Shown: positions 18,089 through 26,685, counted from the first letter of the stretch. The stretch is 48,631 bases of DNA from Leucobacter sp. PH1c (GCF_000633415.1 NZ_AYMV01000013.1:1-48631), one strand, 5' to 3'. Numbers and translations: made by a program. The notes: generated by a model not told the origin, from the letters alone.

Positions 18089-19540
18089 CTACCGGGTGCC
18101 CTGTTTGATGCGCGTCGTGAGCTCGGTCACCTGGTTGTAGATGGACCGTCGCTCGGCGATCAGCTGCGAGATCTTCTTGTGCGCGTACATCACGGTGGTG
18201 TGATCGCGGCCGCCGAAGAGCTGCCCGATTTTGGGCAGCGAGAGCGGGGTCAGCTCGCGGCACAGGTACATCGCGATCTGCCGCGCGGTGGCGATCTGCT
18301 GAGCGCGGGTCGGACCGTAGAGATCGTCGACCGAGAGGTCGAAGTACTCGGCCGTGCGACTGATGATGTCCGAGGGCTGCACCTCGTTGTCGGCATCGAG
18401 CGTGATGAGGTCCTTCAGCACGGTGTGCACGAGGGCCATGTCGATGCGCTGCTGGTTGAGGCTCGCGTACGCGGTCACGCGGATGAGCGTGCCCTCCAGC
18501 TCGCGGATGTTGGAGGAGAACTTGCTCGCGATGAACTCGAGGATCGCGTGATCGATCTCGAGGTTCTCGCGCTGAGCCTTCTTCCGCAGGATCGCGATGC
18601 GGGTCTCGAGGTCGGGCGCCTGGATATCCGTGAGGAGGCCCCACTCGAAGCGGGACAGCATCCGCTCCTCGAAGCCGCGCAGCTGCTTGGGCTGCACATC
18701 GCTCGTGATGACCACCTGCTTGTTGTGATCGTGGAGCGTGTTGAAGGTGTGGAAGAACGCCTCCTGGGTCTCCACCTTGTCCTCGAGGAACTGGATGTCG
18801 TCCACGAGAAGGATGTCGACGCTCCGGTACCGGGCGTGGAACGCGGCGCCCTGGTTGTTCGCGATCGAGTTGATGAAGTCGTTGGTGAAGTCCTCGGAGC
18901 TCACGTAGCGCACGCGCACCTCGGGGAACAGCTCCCGGGCGTAGTGGCCGATCGCGTGGAGCAGGTGCGTCTTGCCGAGGCCCGAGTCGCCGTAGATGAA
19001 GAGCGGGTTGTACGCGCGGGCGGGGGCTTCAGCCACCGCGACGGCGGCGGCGTGGGCGAATCGGTTCGACTGACCGATGACGAAGCTGTCGAAGCGGTAC
19101 TTCTCGTTGAGCCGGCTGTCGCCGGGGTCGTCGCCGCCGTGGCGACCGCGGGGCTCGTGGACGGGCCGCGTGGGCTCCGGGCGCGTCGCGGGCTCGTCGA
19201 AGCCGGCGGGTGCGGTGGGTGCCGCGGGCTGCGCGGCGGGCTCGGGCACGGGATCCGGATCGAGCGAGGGGTGCGCGTCCTCATCGACGATCACCACGAA
19301 GTTCTGGATCTCCTGGGCCTCGGGGATCGCGGAGATCGCCGACATGATGGCGGGGCGGAGGCGGTTCTCGAGCAGCTTCAGCGTGAACTCGAGCTGCACC
19401 GCGAGGTAGAGCGTGCCGGCCGCGATTCCGCGGGGCAGGGCCAGGGCGAGCTGCGCGCCGACGGCGGGGCCGACCGCGGGGTCGGCCATCACGGCCTGGG
19501 TGACGCGATCCCAAACCTCTTGTACTTCGTCCTCAGTCAC
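18089..19540 (-). CDS. dnaA: Chromosomal replication initiator DnaA
   Basis: A 483-residue AAA+ initiator. Domain I (1-85) is followed by a Pro/Ala/Glu-rich flexible domain II (about 90-140). Domain III has [19 protein letters not shown], Walker [10 protein letters not shown] (184-192), Walker [13 protein letters not shown] and sensor motifs. Domain IV has the DNA-binding signature [15 protein letters not shown] near the C-terminus. The start codon is GTG at 19540 with no clear Shine-Dalgarno. A TATAAC -10 box at 19579-19584 lies right beside a perfect DnaA box (19592-19600), which suggests autorepression. It is transcribed towards oriC and dnaN. Confidence 0.97.
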   Translation of the reverse strand: MTEDEVQEVWDRVTQAVMADPAVGPAVGAQLALALPRGIAAGTLYLAVQLEFTLKLLENRLRPAIMSAISAIPEAQEIQNFVVIVDEDAHPSLDPDPVPEPAAQPAAPTAPAGFDEPATRPEPTRPVHEPRGRHGGDDPGDSRLNEKYRFDSFVIGQSNRFAHAAAVAVAEAPARAYNPLFIYGDSGLGKTHLLHAIGHYARELFPEVRVRYVSSEDFTNDFINSIANNQGAAFHARYRSVDILLVDDIQFLEDKVETQEAFFHTFNTLHDHNKQVVITSDVQPKQLRGFEERMLSRFEWGLLTDIQAPDLETRIAILRKKAQRENLEIDHAILEFIASKFSSNIRELEGTLIRVTAYASLNQQRIDMALVHTVLKDLITLDADNEVQPSDIISRTAEYFDLSVDDLYGPTRAQQIATARQIAMYLCRELTPLSLPKIGQLFGGRDHTTVMYAHKKISQLIAERRSIYNQVTELTTRIKQGTR

Positions 19541-19578
19541 GCAATTACCCGGCTCGTTCGTAGTGGTGGGTGAACGAT

Positions 19579-19584
19579 GTTATA
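19579..19584 (-). promoter_or_regulatory. dnaA -10 box adjacent to a DnaA box
   Basis: TATAAC on the minus strand, about 39 bases before the GTG start. The DnaA box at 19592-19600 falls between the -10 and the expected -35, where DnaA binding would block RNA polymerase. Confidence 0.6.
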
Positions 19585-19591
19585 CCCAGGC

Positions 19592-19709
19592 TTATCCACA
19601 GAAGGTGAACCAAAACTCGGGGGAATTCCCGCGATCTTGTCGCCGGAAAGACATCTGCGCCCACGTTAGTCACAGATTTGTCCACAGGCAAGTCCCCAGG
19701 CTGTCCACA
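19592..19709. other. DnaA boxes in the dnaA-rpmH gap
   Basis: A perfect TTATCCACA at 19592-19600, TTGTCCACA at 19678-19686 (one mismatch) and CTGTCCACA at 19701-19709 (two mismatches). Together with the dnaA-dnaN gap this gives a two-part origin flanking dnaA. The remaining gap to 19887 holds the rpmH promoter and leader. Confidence 0.7.
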
Positions 19710-19761
19710 CCCCGATCGGGCCGCTCGCGCACCCGCGTGTGCAGGGAATCACAAGATCTTT

Positions 19762-19790
19762 TTGACGGGAGTCGGGATTCCGCGTAAAGT
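19762..19790 (+). promoter_or_regulatory. Strong sigma-70-type promoter of rpmH
   Basis: -35 TTGACG (19762-19767), an exact 17-base spacer and -10 TAAAGT (19785-19790). The expected start is near 19797, giving a leader of about 90 bases. A perfect hairpin GGGCGA-attg-TCGCCC (19804-19819) lies at the 5-prime end of the leader. Confidence 0.8.
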
Positions 19791-19887
19791 GAATACCTTG
19801 TATGGGCGAATTGTCGCCCTGCCCAGATCCGACTTCCTCGACGACACTGAGCTTCGGGGATCTGTTCCATAAGTCACGGAGTCTTCA

Positions 19888-20025
19888 ATGAGCAAGCGTA
19901 CTTTCCAGCCCAATAACCGCCGCCGCGCCAAGGTGCACGGCTTCCGCGCCCGCATGCGTACCCGTGCGGGCCGTGCGATCGTTGCCGCTCGTCGCGGCAA
20001 GGGCCGCTCCAAGCTCACCGCGTAA
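19888..20025 (+). CDS. rpmH: 50S ribosomal protein L34
   Basis: A 45-residue, very basic ribosomal protein beginning [20 protein letters not shown] and ending GRSKLTA, the complete L34 pattern. ATG 19888 follows a GGAG. It starts the rightward operon rpmH-rnpA-yidD-yidC-khpB-rsmG and is divergent from dnaA, the hallmark arrangement next to bacterial origins. Confidence 0.98.
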   Translation: MSKRTFQPNNRRRAKVHGFRARMRTRAGRAIVAARRGKGRSKLTA

Positions 20026-20044
20026 TTCCCCTCCCGGGATCACT

Positions 20045-20407
20045 ATGCCTGCCAAGCGGCACCGCGTAACCCGGGGAGACGAATACCGACGGGTCGTTCG
20101 ATCCGGCTACCGCGTGGGTGGTGCTCTGTGCATCACCCACGCGGTTTTGCGTGCGCCGGGAGAACCGGCGCGCTTCGGCTTCATCGTCTCGAAGGCCGTG
20201 GGCAACGCCGTGACGCGAAACCTCGTGCGTCGCCGCCTGAAGACGCTCGCCGAGCGCCGGATCGCGGCGGGCATGACCGGGGTCGACGTGGTGTTCCGCG
20301 CGCTGCCGCCGATCGCGGATGCTCCGTTCGCGGAGCTCGACGCCGCGGTGACGCGGGCGCTGGATCGGGTGGAGCGCACGCTCCTCTCCCCTGCGGAGTC
20401 GGCGTGA
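20045..20407 (+). CDS. rnpA: Ribonuclease P protein component
   Basis: A 120-residue basic protein cofactor of RNase P, which trims the 5-prime ends of tRNA precursors. The N-terminus MPAKRHRVTRGDEYRRVVRSG and the RNR motif GNAVTRNLVRRRLK are typical, with the hydrophobic core FGFIVSKAVG just before. ATG 20045 lies 19 bases after the rpmH stop. The stop overlaps the yidD GTG start (GTGA). Confidence 0.97.
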   Translation: MPAKRHRVTRGDEYRRVVRSGYRVGGALCITHAVLRAPGEPARFGFIVSKAVGNAVTRNLVRRRLKTLAERRIAAGMTGVDVVFRALPPIADAPFAELDAAVTRALDRVERTLLSPAESA

Positions 20408-20712
20408 AGCGGATCCTGCTCGAGCTCTGGCTCGCACCGCGCAATCTCGCGCTCGCGATCATGCACGCCTACCGGAAGCTCATCTCCCCGCTGTACGGGC
20501 AGGTCTGCAGGTATTATCCATCGTGTTCCCGATACGCTGTGGAGGCGTACCAACTGCGCGGATTCATCGTCGGAACCGCGCTCACGGGATGGCGGCTGCT
20601 GCGCTGCAACCCCTTCACGCCCGGCGGGATCGATGATGTCCCCGCTCGGAACCAACAGAACTTTGTGATTAACTCGCGCGGCTTCGTCCGCCCCATCGAG
20701 CGAAAGGCCTAA
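20404..20712 (+). CDS. yidD: Membrane protein insertion efficiency factor YidD
   Basis: A 102-residue membrane-associated protein assisting YidC/Sec insertion. An amphipathic N-terminus (KRILLELWLAPRNLALAIMH) is followed by the invariant CRYYPSCSRYAVEA with its cysteines, GWRLLRCNPFTPGGIDDVP, and a variable tail. The start is GTG at 20404, overlapping the rnpA stop by four bases, so it is coupled. The length is slightly above the 70-90 typical. Confidence 0.95.
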   Translation: MKRILLELWLAPRNLALAIMHAYRKLISPLYGQVCRYYPSCSRYAVEAYQLRGFIVGTALTGWRLLRCNPFTPGGIDDVPARNQQNFVINSRGFVRPIERKA

Positions 20713-20716
20713 CGCG

Positions 20717-21664
20717 GTGGATTTCTTCGAGACCATACTCTGGCCCCTCCGCTGGCTCGTCGAGCTGGTACTGGCGGTCTGGCATCAGGCGCTGACCTGG
20801 CTCGGGATGGAGCCCGCGTCCGGCCTCACCTGGGTGCTCTCGATCATCGGTCTGGTGATCGTCGTCCGCTCCGCCCTCATCCCGGTGACCGTGCGGCAGA
20901 TCAAGTCGCAGCGCCGCATGATGGACCTCGCACCCGAGATGAAGAAGGTGCAGGACAAGTACAAGGGCAAGAAGGATCAGTTCTCGCGCGAGGCCATGAG
21001 CCGCGAGACGATGGCCCTGTACAAGAAGCACGGCACCAACCCGTTCTCCTCGTGCCTGCCGATCCTCATCCAGATGCCGGTCTTCTTCTCGCTGTTCTAC
21101 GTGCTGCGCCACGCGGCCGAGAACAAGCCGGGCATCGGCTTCATGAACGCCGACCTCACGCAGAGCTTCAACCAGGCGAGCATCTTCGGAGCTCCCCTGA
21201 AGATGAACTTCACCCAGGGCTGGGAGAGCGGCAACTGGACCGTCGTGATCCTCCTCGGCGTGATCGTGATCCTCATGATCGCCTCGCAGTTCTTCACACA
21301 GCTGCAGATCATGTCGAAGAACGTCTCCGACGAGACGAAGGCTTCGCCGATGTACCGCCAGCAGCGCATCCTGCTCTACATCATCCCTTTCGCGTTCCTG
21401 TTCTCGGGCGTCACCTTCCCGCTCGCGCTCAACGTGTACTGGTTCACCTCGAACGTCTGGACCATGGGCCAGCAGTTCATCGTGATCCGCAACATGCCCA
21501 CGCCCGGCAGTGAGGCGTGGCGTGCGCGCCAGGCGCGCCTCAAGGCCAAGGGCAAGCTGACTGACGACGAGGTGCGGGCGCTCGACGCCCAGACCCCGTC
21601 GAAGGCCGAGGGCCAGCGCCAGCAGCCGATGAGCTCGAAGCGCGCGAAGAAGAAGGGCAAGTGA
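20717..21664 (+). CDS. yidC: Membrane protein insertase YidC
   Basis: A 315-residue Oxa1-type insertase. An N-terminal helix, then the 60KD_IMP core with the hydrophilic-groove arginine (VIVVRSALIPV), a cytoplasmic hairpin rich in Lys/Met (RRMMDLAPEMKKVQDKYKGK), helix 2 FSSCLPILIQMPVFFSLFYVL, and three further membrane helices. The tail is basic (SKRAKKKGK), as in ribosome-binding YidC forms. No large periplasmic P1 domain is present, as expected in Gram-positives. The GTG start at 20717 is 4 bases after yidD. Confidence 0.96.
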   Translation: MDFFETILWPLRWLVELVLAVWHQALTWLGMEPASGLTWVLSIIGLVIVVRSALIPVTVRQIKSQRRMMDLAPEMKKVQDKYKGKKDQFSREAMSRETMALYKKHGTNPFSSCLPILIQMPVFFSLFYVLRHAAENKPGIGFMNADLTQSFNQASIFGAPLKMNFTQGWESGNWTVVILLGVIVILMIASQFFTQLQIMSKNVSDETKASPMYRQQRILLYIIPFAFLFSGVTFPLALNVYWFTSNVWTMGQQFIVIRNMPTPGSEAWRARQARLKAKGKLTDDEVRALDAQTPSKAEGQRQQPMSSKRAKKKGK

Positions 21665-21669
21665 GTTCC

Positions 21670-22173
21670 ATGAGTGATGAGCAGCGCTCCCCCGCACCCG
21701 AGTCCGCCGACCTCACGCTCGAGGAGCTCGAGGCTGACGGCGATCTCGCCGCGGACTACGTCGAGGGTCTTCTGGACATCGCGGATCTCGATGGCGACAT
21801 CGACATCGACGTGGCCAACGGTCGCGCCTACGTCTCCGTGACCGGGGGCGGCGCGGGGCTCGACCACCTCGCCGCGCCCGAGACGGTGCAGGCACTGCAG
21901 GATCTGACCCGGCTCGCCGTGCAGGCGAAGACGGGCCGCTTCTCGCGCCTGATCATCGACATCGGCGGATCCCGCGATGCCCGCGCCGCCGAGCTCAAGG
22001 GCATGGTGGACGCAGCGGTCGCGCAGATCGCTGCGGGCCGTGAGAGCGTCGAGCTCGAGCCGATGTCCTCGTACGAGCGGAAGCTCGTGCACGACGACGT
22101 CGCCGAGCGCGGGTACTTCTCGGAGTCCCGCGGCGAGGGCCGGGATCGCCGGCTCGTCATCACCCGCGCCTAG
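21670..22173 (+). CDS. khpB: KhpB/Jag RNA-binding protein (KH-R3H)
   Basis: A 167-residue protein with an acidic N-terminus (1-45), a KH-like region (about 46-110) and a C-terminal R3H domain (SSYERKLVHDDVAERGYFSES, then DRRLVITRA). KhpB/Jag binds RNA together with KhpA in Gram-positives and affects cell elongation. A GTG at 21661 overlapping the yidC stop is an alternative start adding three residues; ATG 21670 is the conservative choice. The position after yidC is conserved. Confidence 0.93.
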   Translation: MSDEQRSPAPESADLTLEELEADGDLAADYVEGLLDIADLDGDIDIDVANGRAYVSVTGGGAGLDHLAAPETVQALQDLTRLAVQAKTGRFSRLIIDIGGSRDARAAELKGMVDAAVAQIAAGRESVELEPMSSYERKLVHDDVAERGYFSESRGEGRDRRLVITRA

Positions 22174-22187
22174 CGCGGCCGGAACTC

Positions 22188-22201
22188 GTTTCACGTGAAA
22201 C
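22188..22201. promoter_or_regulatory. parS site between khpB and rsmG
   Basis: An exact GTTTCACGTGAAAC in the 44-base gap before rsmG, ending 4 bases before the rsmG Shine-Dalgarno GGAGGG. Being adjacent to parAB it is a prime ParB nucleation site. Confidence 0.95.
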
Positions 22202-22217
22202 GCGCGGAGGGCGCAGA

Positions 22218-22865
22218 ATGACCGAAGTGACCGGACTCGAGCCGGAGCCCGCGGCTGCCGCGGAGATCGCGGGCGAGCGGATCGACGTGCTGCGCGCGTT
22301 CGCGGCCGACCTCGCCGCGCGCGGCGAAGAGCTCGGGCTCATCGGTCCCCTCGAGCTGCCGCGACTCTGGACCCGGCACCTGCTCAACAGCGCCGTGCTC
22401 GCGCCGCTCATCCGCCCGGGCGCGCGCGTCGCCGACATCGGCACCGGGGGCGGCATGCCCGGCCTCGTGCTCGCGATCGTGCGGCCCGATGCGCACTTCC
22501 TCTTCGTCGAGCCCATGGAGCGGCGCTGCCTGTGGCTGTCGGAGCAGATCGAGCGCCTCGGGCTCACGAACGCCGAGGTCAAGCGGGGGCGCGCCGAGGA
22601 GTTCCACGACGCGTTCCCGGTCGACCAGGTCACTGCGCGTGCGGTGACCGCGCTGCGCAAGCTCGTGCCCATCACCGCCCCGCTCCTCCGCGAGGAGGGC
22701 GAGATGCTCTTCCTCAAGGGCACGTCGGTGGACACGGAGATCGAGGCCGCGGCGAAGGTGCTGCGCAAGCACCGGCTCACCGATGTCCGCGTCGAAGAGC
22801 TCGGCGTCGGCCAGCTCGCGGAGACGACGCGCGTGTTTCGGGCTAAAATCAAGAGCCATGGCTGA
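22218..22865 (+). CDS. rsmG: 16S rRNA (guanine527-N7)-methyltransferase RsmG
   Basis: A 215-residue SAM-dependent enzyme that methylates G527 of 16S rRNA. The family pattern is visible: LPRLWTRHLLNSAVLAPLI, the SAM loop ADIGTGGGMPGLVLAI, VEPMERRCLWLSEQIERLGL and ARAVTALRKLVPIT. ATG 22218 follows GGAGGG. The 3-prime end overlaps the parA start by 8 bases and contains a TAAAAT promoter box. Loss of RsmG gives low-level streptomycin resistance in other bacteria. Confidence 0.96.
   Translation: MTEVTGLEPEPAAAAEIAGERIDVLRAFAADLAARGEELGLIGPLELPRLWTRHLLNSAVLAPLIRPGARVADIGTGGGMPGLVLAIVRPDAHFLFVEPMERRCLWLSEQIERLGLTNAEVKRGRAEEFHDAFPVDQVTARAVTALRKLVPITAPLLREEGEMLFLKGTSVDTEIEAAAKVLRKHRLTDVRVEELGVGQLAETTRVFRAKIKSHG
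22844..22849 (+). promoter_or_regulatory. Possible internal -10 box for parA inside rsmG
   Basis: TAAAAT 8 bases before the parA ATG at 22858, inside rsmG codons. It is consistent with leaderless or near-leaderless parA mRNA separate from the rpmH operon. Confidence 0.4.
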
Positions 22866-23769
22866 ATCGGAGAAGTCACTCGTCGGCGACCATCTCGTCG
22901 ACAAGGTTCGGCGACGCCGGAAGCTCGCCGAGACCGTCTCGCCGCTCCCCGACGAGCCGCGCATCATTACGGTCTCGAACCAGAAGGGCGGGGTCGGGAA
23001 GACCACGACCACGGTGAACCTCGCCTCGGCGCTCGCGCGCCGGGGCGCGCGTGTCCTCGTGATCGACCTCGATCCCCAGGGCAACGCGTCGACCGCGCTC
23101 GGTGTTCCGCATCGCCCGGAGGTGACGAGCGTCTACGACGTGCTCCTCGGCGACAGCGGCCTCGATGAGGCGCTGCAGCAGACCACGGATCACGAGAACC
23201 TGTGGTGCGTGCCCTCCACGATCAACCTCGCGGGCGCGGAGATCGAGCTCGTCTCGCTCGTCGCGCGCGAGCAGCGCCTGCGCACCGCGCTCCAGGCGTT
23301 CCTCGACGAGGCCGAGGAGCCCTACCACTACGTCTTCATCGACTGCCCGCCCTCGCTGGGCCTGCTCACGGTGAACGCGTTCGTCGCCGCGGACGAGGTG
23401 CTGATCCCGATCCAGTGCGAGTACTACGCGCTCGAGGGCCTCAGCCAGCTGCTCGGCAACATCCAGCTGATCCAGAAGCACCTGAACCCCGGGCTCCGGG
23501 TGTCGACGATCCTGCTCACGATGTACGACGCGCGCACGAACCTGGCGCAGGAGGTGGCGCGCGAGGTGCGCTCGCACTTCCCGGAGCAGGTGCTCGGCGC
23601 CGTGATCCCGCGCTCGGTGCGCATCTCGGAGGCACCGAGCTACGGGCAGACCGTGCACGCCTACGACGGCGCCTCGATCGGCGCGCTCGCGTACCTCGAG
23701 GCCGCCGCGGAGATGGCGGAGCGCGGAGCAGGGGCAGGAGCAGACATTTCCACGGAAGGGCGCGACTGA
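22858..23769 (+). CDS. parA: Chromosome partitioning ATPase ParA
   Basis: A 303-residue deviant Walker ATPase that binds the nucleoid and moves ParB-parS complexes. The deviant Walker A is KGGVGKTT (43-50) in SNQKGGVGKTTTTVNLA, Walker A-prime DLDPQGNASTALG follows, and Walker B is YVFIDCPPSLGLLT. A 30-residue basic N-terminal extension (DHLVDKVRRRRKLAE) precedes the domain, as in chromosomal Soj/ParA of actinobacteria. It overlaps rsmG by 8 bases and its stop overlaps the parB ATG (ATGA-type TGATG), so parAB is one unit. Confidence 0.97.
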   Translation: MAESEKSLVGDHLVDKVRRRRKLAETVSPLPDEPRIITVSNQKGGVGKTTTTVNLASALARRGARVLVIDLDPQGNASTALGVPHRPEVTSVYDVLLGDSGLDEALQQTTDHENLWCVPSTINLAGAEIELVSLVAREQRLRTALQAFLDEAEEPYHYVFIDCPPSLGLLTVNAFVAADEVLIPIQCEYYALEGLSQLLGNIQLIQKHLNPGLRVSTILLTMYDARTNLAQEVAREVRSHFPEQVLGAVIPRSVRISEAPSYGQTVHAYDGASIGALAYLEAAAEMAERGAGAGADISTEGRD

Positions 23770-24782
23770 TGGCGACGAAGAAGCGAGGCGGTCTCGGCCG
23801 CGGGATCGGGGCCCTCATCCCCCAGGCACCGGCGACGGGCGAGCGCCCGGTCGACGTGTTCTTCCCGGCGAGCACGCCGGCGGACGCGGCTGAGCAGCCC
23901 GCCGCCGACGCGAGCGCGGCGCCGGAGGCCCCCGTCGTCGACGCTGGCGAGGAGCAGCTCCAGGCCGTTCCCGGCGCGCGCCTCACCCGCCTCGAGCTGA
24001 GCGAGATCACGCCCAACCGCGTGCAGCCGCGCACCGAGTTCGACGAGGACGCGCTCGCGGAGCTCACCCACTCCGTCAAGGAGTTCGGCGTCTTCCAGCC
24101 CATCGTGGTGCGCGAGATCGAGCCGGCGCCGAAGCGCGGCCCGCGCTACGAGATCATCATGGGCGAGCGGCGCTTCCGCGCCTCGAAGCGGGCGGGCCTC
24201 GATTCGATCCCCGCGATCGTGCGCAGCACGGCCGACGAGCACATGCTCCGCGATGCACTCCTCGAGAACCTGCACCGCGCCGAGCTGAACCCGCTCGAAG
24301 AGGCCTCGGCCTACCAGCAGCTCCTCGCCGACTTCGGGATCACGCAGGAGCAGCTCGCCGAGCGGATCGGCCGTTCGCGCCCCCAGATCTCCAACACGAT
24401 CCGGCTCCTGCGCCTCCCCGAGCCCGTGCAGGCCCGCGTGGCCGCCGGGGTGCTCTCGGCCGGGCACGCTCGCGCGATCCTGTCGCACGACGGCGACGCC
24501 GAGTCGATGCAGCGCCTCGCCGACAAGATCGTCGACGAGGGGCTTTCGGTGCGCGCGGCGGAGGCCGCTGCGGCCGAGGGGCCCCAGCGCCGGGTGGCGA
24601 AGCCCCGAGCCGGCGGCGTGCAGGCTCAGCTGGGCGAGATCGCCGATCGCCTCGGCGACCGGTTCGACACCCGCGTCGCCGTGAAGCTCGGCGCGAAGAA
24701 GGGGCAGATCGTCATCGACTTCGCGACGATCGCCGACCTGAAGCGCATCCTCTCCGAGCTCGGAGACCCCGGCTTCAGCTAA
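23769..24782 (+). CDS. parB: Chromosome partitioning protein ParB
   Basis: A 337-residue CTP-dependent clamp that loads at parS. The N-terminal ParA-interacting peptide KKRGGLGRGIGALIP (4-18) is followed by an acidic linker (30-65), the CTPase domain with QPRTEFDEDALAELT and box GERRFRAS (132-139), the HTH TQEQLAERIGRSRPQISNTIRLL that reads parS, and the C-terminal dimerisation region. Four parS or parS-like sites lie in this window at 15.8, 22.2 and 34.5 kb. ATG 23769 overlaps the parA stop by one base. Confidence 0.97.
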   Translation: MATKKRGGLGRGIGALIPQAPATGERPVDVFFPASTPADAAEQPAADASAAPEAPVVDAGEEQLQAVPGARLTRLELSEITPNRVQPRTEFDEDALAELTHSVKEFGVFQPIVVREIEPAPKRGPRYEIIMGERRFRASKRAGLDSIPAIVRSTADEHMLRDALLENLHRAELNPLEEASAYQQLLADFGITQEQLAERIGRSRPQISNTIRLLRLPEPVQARVAAGVLSAGHARAILSHDGDAESMQRLADKIVDEGLSVRAAEAAAAEGPQRRVAKPRAGGVQAQLGEIADRLGDRFDTRVAVKLGAKKGQIVIDFATIADLKRILSELGDPGFS

Positions 24783-24816
24783 ACCGCCGCACGCGTCGGT
24801 GTGATTGACTGGGGCC

Positions 24817-25275
24817 ATGAGTGCAGCAGAGCAGATCGTGTCGGCGGAGCGGGTCATCGCGGCGGACGCGGCGGAGATCTTTGAGCTGATCGCCGATCCC
24901 GCGCAGCAGCCCCGCTGGGACGGCAACGACAACCTTGCCGAGGCGGCTCCCGGTCAGCGTGTCCGCGCCGTCGGCGACGTCTTCGTGATGACGAACGTGG
25001 GCGATCGCGTGCGCGAGAACCGGGTCGTCGAGTTTGAGGAGGGGCGCAGGATCGCCTGGCTGCCCTCCCCCGTGGGCGAGCCCGCGCCCGGCCACCTCTG
25101 GCGCTGGGAGCTCGAGCCCCGCGCCGAGGGCACGCTCGTGCGCCACACCTACGACTGGACGGGTCTCACCGATCCGAAGCGCGTCGCCCGCGCCCGCGCG
25201 AACACGAGCGCAGCGCTCCGCGCCTCGATCGATCGGCTCGCGGCACTCGCCGAGACGGGCACCGGCGCCGAGTAG
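24817..25275 (+). CDS. SRPBCC family protein
   Basis: A 152-residue START/Bet v1-like small-molecule binding protein. The N-terminus AAEQIVSAERVIAADAAEIFELIADPAQQPRWDG is the standard helix-grip opening, followed by alternating beta strands with RENRVVEFEEGRRIAWLP and a long C-terminal helix (ARANTSAALRASIDRLAALAE). These proteins bind lipids or hydrophobic ligands; the ligand here is unknown. It starts 34 bases after parB. A TTG at 24805 is an alternative start; no good Shine-Dalgarno is seen. It ends at a 20-base-arm hairpin. Confidence 0.85.
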   Translation: MSAAEQIVSAERVIAADAAEIFELIADPAQQPRWDGNDNLAEAAPGQRVRAVGDVFVMTNVGDRVRENRVVEFEEGRRIAWLPSPVGEPAPGHLWRWELEPRAEGTLVRHTYDWTGLTDPKRVARARANTSAALRASIDRLAALAETGTGAE

Positions 25276-25294
25276 GCGCACGCCGGGCTCCGGA

Positions 25295-25337
25295 AACGAC
25301 TGTGGGCGGGGATCAGCGATCCCCGCCCACAGTCGTT
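25295..25337. terminator. Bidirectional hairpin, SRPBCC gene against trxA
   Basis: Perfect 20-base arms, AACGACTGTGGGCGGGGATC at 25295-25314 and its complement at 25318-25337, with loop AGC. It separates convergent gene ends. There is no T run on either side. Confidence 0.8.
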
Positions 25338-25366
25338 CCCGGCCCGAATGGCCGAGGTGCTCGCGT

Positions 25367-25690
25367 CTAGATGATGCCCGCGAGGTGCTCCTCGATCATC
25401 GGCTTCGGCATGGCGCCGATGATCTCGCGCACCTCCTCGCCGCCCGAGAAGACCTTCATCGCGGGGATGGAGGTGATCCGGTAGCGGGCGGCCAGGTTCG
25501 GGTTCTCGTCGACGTTGAGCTTCACGATGCGGAGCTTGCCCTCCTGCTCAGCGGCGATCTGGTCGAGGACGGGAGCGACGGCGCGGCACGGGCCGCACCA
25601 GGCCGCCCAGAAGTCCACGAGGACGGGGATCTCGCTCTGGAGCACGACCGTGTCGAAGGTCTGCTCGTCGACGTTGATGGGTTCGTTCAT
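25367..25690 (-). CDS. trxA: Thioredoxin
   Basis: A 107-residue thioredoxin with the active site WAAWCGPCRA (cysteines 32 and 35), the conserved VDENPNLAARYRITSIPAMKVF with the cis-proline, and the C-terminal helix PMIEEHLAGII. It reduces protein disulfides using electrons from TrxB. ATG 25690 is fixed by AAGGAGT upstream. It is downstream of trxB with a 44-base gap, so they are probably co-transcribed. Confidence 0.97.
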   Translation of the reverse strand: MNEPINVDEQTFDTVVLQSEIPVLVDFWAAWCGPCRAVAPVLDQIAAEQEGKLRIVKLNVDENPNLAARYRITSIPAMKVFSGGEEVREIIGAMPKPMIEEHLAGII

Positions 25691-25734
25691 GATGACTCCT
25701 TCGGTCACGCAGTGGATTCGGGTGCGCGCGGCGC

Positions 25735-26685
25735 TCAGGCCGTGGCGAGCTCGGCGTCCTGCGACGCGCGTGCGGCGAGGAAGTGCTCCGCGTCGAGCGC
25801 GGCGATGGTGCCGGACGCGGCGGCGGTGATCGCCTGGCGGTAGCTCGGGTCGGTGACGTCGCCCGCGGCGAAGACGCCGGGCACGGAGGTCTGCGCGCTG
25901 CGGCCCTGGACCGCGATCGTGCCCTCCTCCGTGAGGTCGAGCTTGCCGTGCACGAGGTGGGTGCGGGGATCGTTGCCGATCGCCACGAAGAGGCCCTGGA
26001 TCGCGAGCTCGCGCTCGCTCCCGTCGACCGTGCTGCGCAGGGTGACGCCCTCGACCTCGGACTCGCCGTGGATCGCGGCGACCTCGGAGTCCCAGACGAA
26101 CTCGATCTTCTCGTTGTCGAAGGCGCGCTGCTGCATGATCTTCGAGGCCTTGAGCTCGTTGCGGCGGTGGATCACGTAGACCTTCTCCGCGAAGCGGGTG
26201 AGGAACGTGGCCTCCTCCATCGCGGAGTCGCCGCCGCCCACCACGGCGATCGTCTTCTCGCGGAAGAAGAAGCCGTCGCAGGTGGCGCACCAGGAGACGC
26301 CGTGGCCGGAGAGGCGCTCCTCGTCGGCCAGGCCGATCTTGCGGTAGGCGGAGCCCGTCGCGTAGATCACGGTGAGCGCCTCGTGGACGGTCCCGTCGCC
26401 CGCGGTGACGCGCTTCACGTCACCCGAGAAGTCGACCTCGGTGATGTCGTCGTACACGACCTCGGTGCCGAACTTCTCCGCCTGCTCCTGCATGCGCTGC
26501 ATGAGCTCGGGGCCCTGGATGCCCTCCGGGAAGCCCGGGAAGTTCTCCACCTCGGTGGTGTTCATCAGCTCGCCGCCGATTCCGACGGAGCTCGCGAAGA
26601 GCAGCGGTTTCAGGCCAGCACGGGCCGCGTAGATCGCTGCCGTGAAGCCGGCGGGGCCGGAACCGATGATGATGATCTGCTGCAT
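25735..26685 (-). CDS. trxB: Thioredoxin-disulfide reductase
   Basis: A 316-residue FAD/NADPH flavoprotein. The FAD motif GSGPAGFTAA (8-17), redox-active CATC (133-136) in SWCATCDGFFFR, NADPH motif VGGGDSAMEEA with HRRNELKAS, and C-terminal FAD contact GVFAAGDVTDPSYRQ are all present. It reduces TrxA. ATG 26685 follows GAGGAG; an upstream in-frame start at 26703 is less likely. In many relatives murJ lies directly upstream of trxB; here the neighbour is a DUF6049 gene. Confidence 0.97.
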   Translation of the reverse strand: MQQIIIIGSGPAGFTAAIYAARAGLKPLLFASSVGIGGELMNTTEVENFPGFPEGIQGPELMQRMQEQAEKFGTEVVYDDITEVDFSGDVKRVTAGDGTVHEALTVIYATGSAYRKIGLADEERLSGHGVSWCATCDGFFFREKTIAVVGGGDSAMEEATFLTRFAEKVYVIHRRNELKASKIMQQRAFDNEKIEFVWDSEVAAIHGESEVEGVTLRSTVDGSERELAIQGLFVAIGNDPRTHLVHGKLDLTEEGTIAVQGRSAQTSVPGVFAAGDVTDPSYRQAITAAASGTIAALDAEHFLAARASQDAELATA

